Notes under the pieces: generated by a model
Database searches by the model: none
The model's input: only the letters and a program-made list of their open reading frames with translations
What the model was told of the DNA's origin: nothing
Made by a program: the position numbers and the translations under genes
Assembly (NCBI GenBank): GCA_029215795.1
Contig: JARDYH010000003.1
Coordinates: 65,542,109-65,606,108 of the forward strand
Length of the DNA stretch: 64,000 nt
Source: Anniella stebbinsi
Taxonomy: Eukaryota > Chordata > Lepidosauria > Squamata > Anniellidae
Direction: 5' to 3'
Part shown: piece after piece, positions 46,275-55,879 of the stretch
How positions within the stretch are numbered: the stretch's first letter is position 1
Layout: each line of letters starts with the position of its first letter

Positions 46275-47192
46275 ACCTGGACTCCACCTAGACCAGAAAA
46301 CATTAGGTATTTAAAACATATATTGTATTTATTTATGGAACACTAGGGAAGGTACCCAGTTTCACGTAGCCTTTAGTTTGATACAGGAAGCCTTCAAACA
46401 ATGTTACACAGCTGAGAGAGCTGGACACATTGGCTCAATTCGGATGACACGTTAATCAACTGAGAGGACTTAACCCACTGACAGTGGGTTAAAAAGGCTG
46501 CCTCAATTCGGACGACACGCTGCAGCAGAGGATGCAAAGTTAAGTTAACCACCCTGGTGGTTAATAACGTACTTGGTTCTGACTGACAGCTCGGCCGCCA
46601 TTTTCCCCGCCTACCAGCCAAAAACCATGGTCGCTGCCATTGAAGCCGATGCAGGACACGCCTCCCAAACCCCATTGGCCGCCTCAGTCACTGGGCGGAA
46701 CTCAGCAGCCTCGGGCAAAGAGGCAGCCAGGAGGAACCGCAGCACCTACACAAGAGTAACAACCAGCAATGCTCCCCAAACGTTGGCACCCACACCCCAG
46801 GGAGCCACCCCTTCCCACCCTATACGGGAGACCTGGCATCCGCGAGAGTCACCCACCTCCCCCAGCCCCCTCCCCCTCCCTCCTAGAGCAGCCACCCGCA
46901 CACACAGGAAAGAAGGCGAGAGTGGGGCGGTTGGGAAATCTTTATTCAGCAGGAAAATCAGACATGGGCAGTAAGGTACATGGGCACCACTATGCCAGGG
47001 CAGAACCTACGGAGAAGACAGGCGCCCCCGGGAAGGGAGGAGGAGGCGGCTGGAAGGCACAGCGGTGAAGAGGGGATGGCCAATGCCAAACCCCCAGGGA
47101 GCCAAGCATGGAATGTGCCAAGGGGAGGAAGTGGAGAGGGGGCCATGCCAGGGAGAGATGCCAGTCCAGAGATGGGATTCCACAGCCGACGC

Positions 47193-47681
47193 TCACACGG
47201 GATGGGGGTAGCGCAGCCAGATCCAGGCACTGATGCTTTCACACACCCAGAACGCCTCGGCATGGGCGCGACGCTCCCCAACGGGATTCTCGGGGCCTGG
47301 CAAAGGCTCACTGTCCAGCCGTGTTGGGCGGATGAGGGGGGCTCTCTGGTCGCCGCTTCCCCTGCCCTCGTCCTTCTGGGTGATGCGAGGGTGGAGGTGG
47401 AGGTGCAGTGGGGGGTCTACTTTGTTCTCCCTCTTGGTGTGGGGGGGGGGCTGCCCCTTGCTCCAGGGCGCCTGGAGTTGTTGCGTGTTCCGTCTCCCCC
47501 TCCCCTCCTTTGCCATAGTGCCCTTCTGGTGCGCTTCCCTGTTCGTTTGGGTAACTGACTGGGCACCCTGCGTGAGTGCTTGCAGGAGCTGGCTCCTTTT
47601 GAGCTCCGTGCCGGCTGCCTGGTGGGGGAGGCGGGCGTCCTGGTTGCTATGGCGGCGAAACCAGCGATCTGTTTCATCCAT
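47193..47681 (-). CDS. Hypothetical 162-residue frame in the GC-rich cargo
   Basis: The longest minus-strand frame of the cargo begins MDETDRWFRRHSNQDARL. It is rich in Arg, Gln, His and Pro and ends WLRYPHPV. A second frame (47752-47417) overlaps it. A polyadenylation signal on the same strand lies about 250 bp downstream (46946-46941), so a transcript in this direction is conceivable. No domain is recognised. Competing long frames on the plus strand (46980-47558, 47233-47787) mean GC content alone may explain it. It could be a decayed accessory protein of a DNA transposon or simply chance. Confidence 0.25.
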   Translation of the reverse strand: MDETDRWFRRHSNQDARLPHQAAGTELKRSQLLQALTQGAQSVTQTNREAHQKGTMAKEGRGRRNTQQLQAPWSKGQPPPHTKRENKVDPPLHLHLHPRITQKDEGRGSGDQRAPLIRPTRLDSEPLPGPENPVGERRAHAEAFWVCESISAWIWLRYPHPV

Positions 47682-47909
47682 GCCTGAGCTCCCATCTGCT
47701 GTCTGCTGCTCTTGCCGCTCTCCTCTATGGTCTTTTGTGTTAACGTACTCACCTCAGTTGTTTAACCAACGCATCTCAAGTGGGTGAATTCGGACAACAC
47801 ATTAGTCAATTGACTAACTTTTAAACAACTCGCAAGCGAGTTGTTTAACTCAGTTGTTTAAAACTGCAACTTAAACAACCATGGGTTGGTTAACTGTTGT
47901 GTGGCTGAA

Positions 47910-47989
47910 TTCGGACAACACATTTGGTTAACCTACTGACGGTTGTTTAACTTAACAACCGTTGGTTAACGTGACGTCCGAATTGAGCC
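47910..47989. repeat. Nested foldback unit at the right end of the 1.58-kb element
   Basis: GCTGAATTCGGACAACACAT on the left mirrors GGCTCAATTCGGACGTCACG (reverse complement of the right edge). The internal GGTTGTTTAACTTAACAACC is a perfect palindrome. It looks like a minimal version of the whole element. Confidence 0.65.
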
Positions 47990-48085
47990 AGTGTGTCCTC
48001 CCCATCTGAGTGAAGCCATGGTTACCGGCAGCCCTAGGCACAGCCCTGCCGTGGTGCATCCCTATCACCCCTGAGGGGGAGGGGG

Positions 48086-49799
48086 TTGCCCTTGGGACTA
48101 CCCGCTTTGCAAGAAGGAGTGGTCCCAGGCCTCCTGAAAGAGGCGGCAGTGAGACCACTCCTAAAAAAATCTTCCCTGGACACTGAAAATCTTAATAACT
48201 ACAGGCCAGTAGCAAATGTTCCATTCCTGGGCAAGGTCCTGGAGCGGGTGGTTGCGAGCCAGCTCCAGGCACTCTTGGATGAGACTGATTATCTGGATCC
48301 ATATCAGTCGGGTTTCAAGCCTGGTTTTGGTACGGAAACAGCCTTGGTTGCCCTGTATGATGACCTATGTTGGGAGAAAGACAGGGGGAGTGTGACTCTG
48401 GCCCCCTCCACAAGGATGCGCTTTTGCGCCCGGTTCGGCGATTATGCGCATTATCGCTGACGCGCATTTACTCCTAATCCCTCTGCACGGGAGGCGGCGA
48501 GAGGCGGCGAAGTGCATTAATATATGTCCAAAAAGCGCTTTACAAGAAGTTAATGCGCATAATCGCTTGTTCACACTGCGAAAATGCGCTTTAACGGCCG
48601 GAGCAAAATAAAAGTCGCGATTTAACACGCATTCGAAAATGCGCATTATCAGGGAGATAACGCGCTCTGTTGATTCTCCTTGATCTCTCAGCGGCTTTCG
48701 ATACCATCGACCATGGTATCCTTCTGGCACGACTGGCTGAGTTGGGAGTGGGAGGCACTGCATTGCAGTGGTTCCGCTCCTACTTGGTGGGTCAGCTCCA
48801 AAAGGTGGTGCTTGGGGAACATTGCTCGGCCCATGGATTCTCCAGTATGGGGTTCCGCAGGGGTCAGTTTTGTCCCCCATGCTGTTCAATATCTACATGA
48901 AACCGTTGAGTGCAGTCATCTGGAGTTTTGGAGTGCGTTGTCATCAGTACGCTGATGACACGCAGCTCTATTTCTCCTTTTCATCTTCATCAGGTGAAGC
49001 TGTGGATGTGCTGAACCAGTGCCTGGCTGCGACAATGGACTGGATGAGGGCTAATAAACTGAAACTCAATCCAGACAAGACTGAGACGCTGTTAGTGGGT
49101 GGTTCCGCTGACCGGATGGAGGGTGTTCAACCTGTTCTGGATGGGGTTGCACTCCCCTTGAAGGAGCGGGTTTGTAGCTTGGGGGTTCTCCTAGAACCAT
49201 CTCTGTCACTTGAGGCGCAGGTGGCCTCAGTGGCACGGAGTGCCTTCTACCAACTTCGGTTGGTGGCCCAGCTACGTCCCTATCTGGACAGGGATAACCT
49301 GGCTTCAGTTGTCCATGCTCTGGTAACCTCCAAGTTAGATTACTGCAATGCACTCTACGTGGGGCTGCCTTTGAAGGTGGTTCGGAAGCTGCAGCTTGTG
49401 CAAAATGCAGCGGCCAGATTGATAACTGGAACCAGTAGGTTCAAACATATAAGACCTACTCTGGCCCGCTTGCATTGGCTGCCTGTATGTTTCCGAGCCC
49501 GGTTCAAGGTGCTGGGTTTAACCTATAAAGCCTTACACGGCTTGGGACCACAATACCTGATGGAACGCCTTTCCCGACATGAACCTACCCGAACACTACG
49601 TTCAACATCTAAGGCCCTCCTCCAAGTGCCTCCTCCGAGGGAAGCTCGGAGGTCGGCAACAAGAGAGAGGGCCTTCTCTGTGGTGGATCCCCAATTGTGG
49701 AATGATCTCCCTGACGAGGCCCGCCTGGCGCCAACATTGTTATCTTTTCGGCGCCAGGTCAAGACTTTCCTCTTCTCTCAGGCATTTGGCAATATCTGA
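48086..49799 (+). pseudogene. L2 reverse transcriptase, interrupted by an insertion and one indel
   Basis: The first frame (48086-48399) holds NYRPVANVPFLGKVLERVVA and ETALVALYDDLCWEKDRGS, then the 266-bp insertion. RT resumes at 48669 with [20 protein letters not shown] and [13 protein letters not shown]. One base is missing near 48830 relative to copy A (CCCATGG here, CCCCGTGG there), shifting the frame. From about 48834 to 49799 it is open: [34 protein letters not shown] with the catalytic Asp pair, [20 protein letters not shown], and the end [18 protein letters not shown]. It does not encode a whole enzyme. Confidence 0.9.
48400..48665. mobile_element. 266-bp GCGC-type element inserted in L2-B
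   Basis: Related to 1494-1848 in inverted orientation: it starts GGCCCCCTCCACAAGGATGC and ends GGGAGATAACGCGC, equivalent to GCGCGTTATCTCCC at 1586-1599. L2-A at 6711-6727 (minus strand) shows the empty site GTGACTCTGTTGATT. The flanks give a CTCT or TCT duplication. Compared with the 355-bp copy, about 90 bp including one terminal repeat is missing. Confidence 0.88.
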
Positions 49800-50014
49800 G
49801 GAGCCTGGGTTTGTTTTGTTTTGTTTTGTTTTTGTAGTTATTTTGAAGTGTTGAAGTGGTTTTTAAATGTACAGATTGTGTGTATGTTGTATGTTTTTGC
49901 TGTTTTAATTTTTGTATATTGTTTTTAATTGTTTTTAATCCTATGTAAACCGCCCAGAGAGCTTCGGCTATGGGGCGGTATACAAATGTAGTAAATAAAT
50001 AAATAAATAAATAA

Positions 50015-53000
50015 TAAACTGTGTTGGCAGGAAAGCTATGCACTTGTTAGGGAAGTTTGCTCCATAGTGAGTGAAGATGCTACTGCAGGCTTCAAACACA
50101 CAGCCACATTTAATTAAAATAATCAATACATTTTAACATCCAAATAACCCCAAGGTGCACAGCCCTAGGACCCCTTAGTATGCATGCCAATTTATGGTGT
50201 CTAGGTTTCATGGTCTTGGAGCTAAGGTGTTGTCAGGCAGACAAACTTCCCTTTTTATTATTATATAAGAAGATAGCCAGGAACACACATCATTTAATAA
50301 AGAATAAGAAATAATTTTTATACCAAATAAACTGACCCATCATAATTGATTCCCCTTTCCACCAACTATGTTGACAACCAGCCTTTTTCATCTTGTCCTT
50401 TCTTAACTCTATAACATTTCCAACTCCCTGCTTAACTGGTTCCACTGACTGTACTTCTCAACTGACATTTGCCACCTGTCACTCACTCTGACTCTTCCCA
50501 CTATTACATCTCACTTTCCTGCAGTCACTCAGTCTTCCATCTCACAGGGTAGCAGGGTAAACCACCATGAATGTTACCGGTACTCTCCTGATGAAGAATG
50601 TATATTTACAGAAGAGTATCAAGCTTAGGGCAGCTGGGGCTGATGCAAAAGAACAGTTCATCAGCAGCAAGGATGATGGGTAAGACAGCCAAAAGCTAAC
50701 ACAATAGGGCTCATCCAAACCCTTTTGGCTCATCCAAGGCCTGTTTGAGACAAGACAGTGAAGGACCAGAGCAGAGTCAAGAACCAGAACAACAGAGCTG
50801 TTTATAGGCAGACAAAACAAAGATAGTCAAGAATCTAGCAACAGAGTTGCAATACCAGCAGTGTTCTGACCTCAACAGATGCCCTAGGTGCCAACAAACG
50901 AGGAAAAACTTCATTGCTCTCACCCCTTTCTGATCTATGATACCTTCTTATAAAGATCAAGTACCTTGGCAGCCAGTTGCGAAACCTGTGAAACTTCAAC
51001 TTGGCCTCTTCCGTCATGAAACTGGCACTTTTAGTACGTCGATGCTTTGGGCAGTGCTCAAGTTACAGGAGGCCTTACCTTTTGACCGCCACCTTAACTA
51101 CTCAGGCTGGTACCCCAGGATAGATGGTGACATTGAACCACAGAGCTTAGACTGCCAGGACTGCCAAGCAAGCAGAACAATGGAAGTGCAGGAGATAAGC
51201 TGTGGGAAACTGGCTACTGGGAACCAGGGTTCAAGAACTGCCCTTTTGGAGTGAGTTTTCACATTCCTTTGTGAAAGGAGGCAAAACTGTTTCCAAGGGA
51301 GTGGGTGTTGGGAAGAGGAAACACAAACCTATTGGTGAGTTGGCCGGATTTCATTCTCGCCCCTAATCATAACTGTGAATGACTAGAGCTAGATCAGGGT
51401 GAAAGCCTTGCCACACAACTCTGACAGACACTGAAATTGCCAATTCAGTGGAAAAGAGAGGGAACAACATTTCTAGGTTCCCCAGGCAATAGAGAAACAT
51501 TTTCTCTCCAGCCCCATTCAGAGTGAAAAGAATTGGAAGTCTTCCTTCACATTCAGTGATGTCATCAACATAAGCAAATATGATTGGCTATGTGAAATGG
51601 TGATCTCATTATGTTCGCTACATGATCCCTGAATGGTTAGAATTACACTGTGAATTAGACAGAGGCCCTGAAGCAACAACCTATCAGGGCTGTGAACAGG
51701 TGCAAAAAAACACAAAGCAATCATAAGGCAGTCATTTTCCCAAGGAGATTTAATCATCTAAAGTCCACTTTTCAATCAAAATTAAACCTTCTGAAAATTT
51801 GGCCTAATGCTAATTTCAACGGCTACTATCACCCACATTCATGCTGCTGATTCATATTTATATAGCACTTCTAGCTGAAATTATTTTATAATGCTTATAT
51901 TGTATGTTCCCTCACACCAGCTTTGAGAGATATTGTTATCCAAGACCACCCACAAAGTTTATGACAGAGTTTGGACTTGAGTCCAAGTCTTCCAGATCCA
52001 AGCCCAAGTCTGGCTTTGAAATACAAATGAAAAAAATCCCCAATTAAAATACAGTTAAAACACCACTTGATGACAGTTGTAATTTCACTGAGAAGCTGAA
52101 GTGTTTAGTGGGAAACCCCAAAGAAGATTTAAGATGTCTTCATCTTCCACAGGATTACAATACCACCCACTCCAATACAGAATTCTAACATTAAACAGTA
52201 CCAAAACAAAACCCATCACTCAAATGATATGGATTACATATGCATTCATCTTTGTTTTCCAACATGCATAGATAGAGAAGCTAGTAATATGAAAGAGATT
52301 TTTTTTTAAAAAAAAGCTTTCTTAATAAATATTACTTGAATTGGCTTAAACTCATCTCTTAGTGATACTCTCATCTTTGTTTAAGTATGTAAAATGGAGC
52401 ATTCTTTTGTAACATCAGTTGCTAGTCAGGACTATCTGCCTCAAATACACTCACAGTGACATGTGATCACAAAGATGCATAAATTGGAGCAAAACCTGAA
52501 ACTAGCTCTAAGATCCACACTGTATCAGAATGTGGCACATTATTGCTCCTTTTAAATGCCTCTATCAGTGACATTTCCCCAACAATACAGAATGCAAAAG
52601 CTTGGGGGTTGACTGCCCATTACTCTTCTGGAAAACTCACTCAGATTCTTTCAAGGATTATACCTTATCAGGTAAATACCAGGGTTAAAGTGAAAGTGGT
52701 AATTCATTTCCCTCCTCTGTCATTTCTTTATCATGAAAGCTACAACTCTAGCAAAAGAGGAAACAAACAACTGAAAGGATGAATACCTCTGGAATCCCTC
52801 AACAAAAGGCAGCAGCTTTTGCATGCTTAAAAGCTTTAGCATTCAATGTTACTTCAAGCAAATTTCACAAAATGTGTTTAATATATTCCCTATCTCCAAT
52901 GTACTAGAAATTTCTTATTAAATTCAGAGAGAGATTTGATCAGTTTCCTTATAACACAGTCTGGCTTCTTTTGATCTGTAGCACTGTAATCTACTGAGCT

Positions 53001-53527
53001 ATTTACATTATATATTTTTAGGGCTCTCTGGCTATTCAGAGTGTGAAGAAAGTCAGGGAGTGGGGTGAGGGGGGAGAAGAAGTACTACTTTTCTATTCCC
53101 TGTATAGCAACTGTCAGGGAAAATGTAATGATAGAATTACTTCTAAACTGAAGGAAAGTGTTCCACCTAGAGTCCATTTTCTGGAGCAGAAAGCAACTGA
53201 CAGCTTATCTGCCTTTGGATGCTATTTTTAAGATAGTGGAAGTACTTCCTACTTTGTGGGGTGTTTAGAAGAAGCCGAAGAAGCAGAGATATTGTCCCCA
53301 GCCATAATTGGCAATATTAATCTTCTTTTTCCCCCTCCGTGGTGATAAAAAGAGTCATTTTTGTATTTAATTAATGCAGAGGACCGTTTTGGAAACTGGC
53401 TAATGAGGCTCTGATCACATTACCATGAAAATGTGCATTAACACTGCAACTGAGGAGGATGTTTCATGTGTAGAGAATCCACGTTGTAATTAGTCCACTG
53501 TGAAATTAATCACGTCAGGGAGAAATT

Positions 53528-53558
<31 letters not shown>

Positions 53559-54530
53559 CAGGCAATGGGCACTTAGCCACTGCTGTGCCAACAGACCACC
53601 AATATTCTAAGCTGTTTTGTCCTCGGTCCTTAGCTCATCATCAACAGTGCAAACAGTCAAACCCTGAAAGTGTTCAGACTCTGTCAAGAGTGACATGTCA
53701 ACGCGAGGACAAATTACAAAGAGGAATGGATGCTGAAAGGCACTGAACTTTCATCTGACAAATTTCCACATCAAAATCAAACCGAAACAAATCCAGACAA
53801 ACCAAATATGGATTCAATACCATTTCTGCAGAATTACAGATCGTTATGCTATGCTATTTCTCTCCCCCACCTTTCCCGTTCTTATTCTGATTACAGAGCA
53901 TGCACATGTTCACAGATCACAGGAACATTCCTGCTGCTGGGACACACACTTAAATAAGTACATGATAAATTAAGCTCTCTGTGTAATGTTAAAAAGTAAT
54001 TGTACGGAAGATGGAATAATGATTGATAAAAACATCATCCACTGGAAAGAGGCAGTTTAATCCTTATTCAAAATGGGACAAGAAAAATAGTTCATCTCAT
54101 TTATTGTTAAACAACAGTTTTTAATTAAAAAAACAGACATTGCCATAACCTTGGTAACTCATACTAAGCCATAAACTCCATTCAGTAAGTTGAAAATACC
54201 TGAGACCAAAGATCTGTTCAATTCTAACAGCAGCAAAAGCATCATCTGTGTAAATGATAGAAGATCCACTTACCTAAGCTAAAGGCTCTCTATACACATT
54301 ATGGATATGGTTCAATGATAATGCAGGTCTCTGACTGAGAATTTGGCAAAGATGCACAGAATTTTGACAAGAAACCCACAGGAAGTCAAATAGAGCAGGA
54401 ATGGTGAGAAAGCTGCAAATTAACAACCAACCCCAAACATGCAAACACACACACACACATACTAAAGACACTTATTAAGTGCTTTCCAAACATTCTTTCC
54501 ATGGAGCTGCTGGCAGCATCTTCGGCACTC
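50015..54530. other. Gene-free stretch, presumed PDZRN intron
   Basis: No repeat longer than a short tract was recognised except (CA)n at 53531-53559. From about 53260 to 53720 the text is rich in TAATTA, AATTAAT and ATTAG motifs without repeat character, a possible conserved non-coding element. Confidence 0.45.
53531..53559. repeat. (CA)n microsatellite
   Basis: About 14 AC units. Confidence 0.95.
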
Positions 54531-54532
54531 AC

Positions 54533-54601
54533 CTGAGAAACTTCATAGAGCAGTTTGTAGTGTTCCTCCCTCTTCTGAAAGCTGCACAGATTGCAACCCA
54601 T
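54533..54601 (-). CDS. PDZRN4: PDZRN3/PDZRN4-type alternative first coding exon (RING-less short isoform)
   Basis: Read on the minus strand, ATG at 54601-54599 opens 23 codons beginning MGCNLCSFQKREEHYK and ending YEVSQ. The frame then meets CAG|GTGAGTG, a consensus splice donor with GT at 54532-54531, leaving phase 0. In the family, full-length PDZRN proteins are E3 ligases with RING, TRAF-type zinc finger and PDZ domains. A short isoform replaces the N terminus with MGCNLC-type sequence and splices into the middle of the first PDZ domain, so it lacks the RING. Gly2 followed by Cys3 and Cys6 is the usual layout for N-myristoylation plus palmitoylation, suggesting a membrane-anchored product. 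I prefer PDZRN4 because the exon ends VSQ; I recall VCQ for PDZRN3, from memory and unchecked. The next exon is not in the window, so the intron would exceed 54 kb, plausible for this large gene. The frame stays open for 26 codons beyond the donor, but those codons look intronic. Confidence 0.82.
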
Positions 54602-55090
54602 TCTAATAAGAAATAATGAAAGAGCAATTCTTCTAATTTCCCAAGAACTAAGAGGCAAATGCACTGACAGGGATGCACCCTCCAGACTTGACTACTGTTT
54701 CTCATCAGTCACTCCAATGCAGGAACACAAACACGCCACTGTTCGCTGGAAGCACAAGCCCGGGTAGTGTGTGTAAGCAGCATGCTTTTCTTCTTCTTCT
54801 TCCCTAAGTATCCTACACTCCCGTATACACACAGACATACACAGAGTTTCATCTCAGTTCTCAGCAACACTCCCCCTGTCTCTGCATCAGTGCACATGAC
54901 TACACAGATTCCAACTCATGAATATTAATAGAGCCTCATTGATTATTTATGACAGAACGTGTTAGCAGGGAGGGGTGTCATAGCTGCCGTCAATAACAGA
55001 TGAATATTCACTAATTAAGAAGCAAATGTAGTGTGGTTAAACAAAATACACGTGTCACTAACACCTTTGTTTATTAAGGATAGAGTACAG
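54602..55090 (-). promoter_or_regulatory. Candidate 5'UTR and promoter of the PDZRN short isoform
   Basis: This lies directly upstream, in minus-strand sense, of the MGCNLC first exon, so an alternative promoter must be near. It holds a pyrimidine/purine-rich stretch around 54780-54800, a GC-richer patch with CCCGGG near 54760, and from 54910 to 55080 a cluster of ATTAAT, TAATTA-like, TTATTTATGA and TGTTTATT motifs of the kind seen in conserved developmental enhancers. No clear TATA box at a defined spacing can be assigned. Position is the main argument; transcription start and conservation are unknown. Confidence 0.35.
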
Positions 55091-55103
55091 AATGGACACC
55101 CTT

Positions 55104-55133
55104 AACAACAACAACAACAACAACAACGACAAC
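55104..55133. repeat. (AAC)n microsatellite
   Basis: About nine AAC units with one GAC change. Confidence 0.9.
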
Positions 55134-55654
55134 ACTTGCCCTTTAACTCTAGCATCAAAAGGATAATTCATGAGTAGAAATCTTTGGGAAACATGACTGG
55201 GTCAGGACAGGTCTCCACCTGGGGCAAGAGAGTTATGGCGCTTGTTTCTTAATAAGTTGTAGGCTTCTTCTTCTTTTAAATAACTTGTAGGCTCTTTTTA
55301 GATTATTTGCTCTTAACAGCTGAAGCAAACAAGGGAGAAAAAGAAAACAAATCCAGATGGTTGTACTATACTCTTCATTTGCTTGGTGCTACAAAATCTG
55401 CTGAAATGCTAAAATTAGAAGGAAGTGTATTCTAATACTATGATATGTGGAAGTGTATTCTAATACTATGATATGTATTCTAATAATATAATATGTATTA
55501 TAATTGTTATTATTTATTACTTAGATATTCCCTACTTCTTGGTGGAATATCTCAGGTTCTCATGAACATTATCTTAATTCATGTTGCATAGATGTAAATG
55601 GTATATTTACTCACATATACAGCAATCACATATATCCAAACGTTGTATACTTAT

Positions 55655-55770
55655 ATCTTTCTTTATATTTTCTCCATTTAAAAAAAAATCACTTTTCCAA
55701 TGGAGGTGCTCAAAGTGGCTAACAAAATCCAACAGAAACAAAAAATAAAGGTAATCCACATAATTAAAAC
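55655..55770 (-). mobile_element. LINE 3' tail fragment
   Basis: In minus-strand sense TTTTGTTAGCCACTTTGAGC precedes an A/T-rich tail, the layout of an L2 or related LINE end. Strongly decayed. Confidence 0.4.
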
Positions 55771-55792
55771 CATAAAATAAATACTAAACGTA

Positions 55793-55873
55793 CAGAGTAA
55801 TCCTATATATGTCTACTCAGAAGTAAGCCCTACTGATTTCAGGTGTGTTCCCAGGTAAGTTCGTATGGGATTT
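55793..55873. repeat. Short foldback repeat (CTACTCAGAAGTAAGCCC type)
   Basis: AATCCTATATATGTCTACTC at the left is partly mirrored by TAAGTTCGTATGGGATTTT at the right, around CAGAAGTAAGCCCTACTGAT. This pattern is a very common short repeat in squamate sequence as I recall it. Confidence 0.55.
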
Positions 55874-55879
55874 TGGCAT

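Larger units (their letters stand above)
46423..47998. mobile_element. 1.58-kb terminal-inverted-repeat DNA transposon with GC-rich cargo
   Basis: The left end GGACACATTGGCTCAATTCG pairs with the right end, whose reverse complement is GGACACACTGGCTCAATTCG. The match runs about 35 bp through GGACGTCACGTTAACC with few mismatches. Subterminal copies of AATTCGGACAACAC lie at 46504, 47785 and 47913, each beside short GTTAAC or GTTTAA palindromes. The interior from about 46590 to 47700 is GC-rich and CpG-rich, unlike the flanks, with a CCAAT box (46674), a GCCGCCATTTT motif (46594) and a minus-strand AATAAA (46946-46941). No transposase signature is recognised, so it is non-autonomous or too degenerate. 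Target duplication is not clear. Confidence 0.72.
48083..50014 (+). mobile_element. L2-clade LINE copy B, 1.9 kb, best preserved
   Basis: Begins in the RT N-terminal region (LQEGVVPGLLKEAAVRPLLK) and runs to the complete 3' end, GGGGCGGTATACAAATGTAG plus (AAAT)n. It is interrupted at 48400-48665 by a GCGC-type element but otherwise collinear with copy A. The long open frame at its 3' part and the close match to copy A suggest a recently active family. The endonuclease part is absent. Confidence 0.93.

Noticed and set aside
46573..47787. Long plus-strand frames of 133, 192 and 184 residues
   Set aside because: They overlap each other and the minus-strand frames inside a GC-rich segment where stop codons are rare. 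No domain, no start context, and they lie inside a transposon.
54260..54290. Minus-strand splice-donor-like CTTAG|GTAAGTGG
   Set aside because: Consensus donor, but no convincing acceptor or conserved frame precedes it. Likely chance, or at best an unproven cryptic exon.
54386..54532. Extension of the PDZRN frame beyond codon 23
   Set aside because: The frame runs on, but the text includes a CA-repeat and lies beyond a strong GTGAGT donor, so it is intron.
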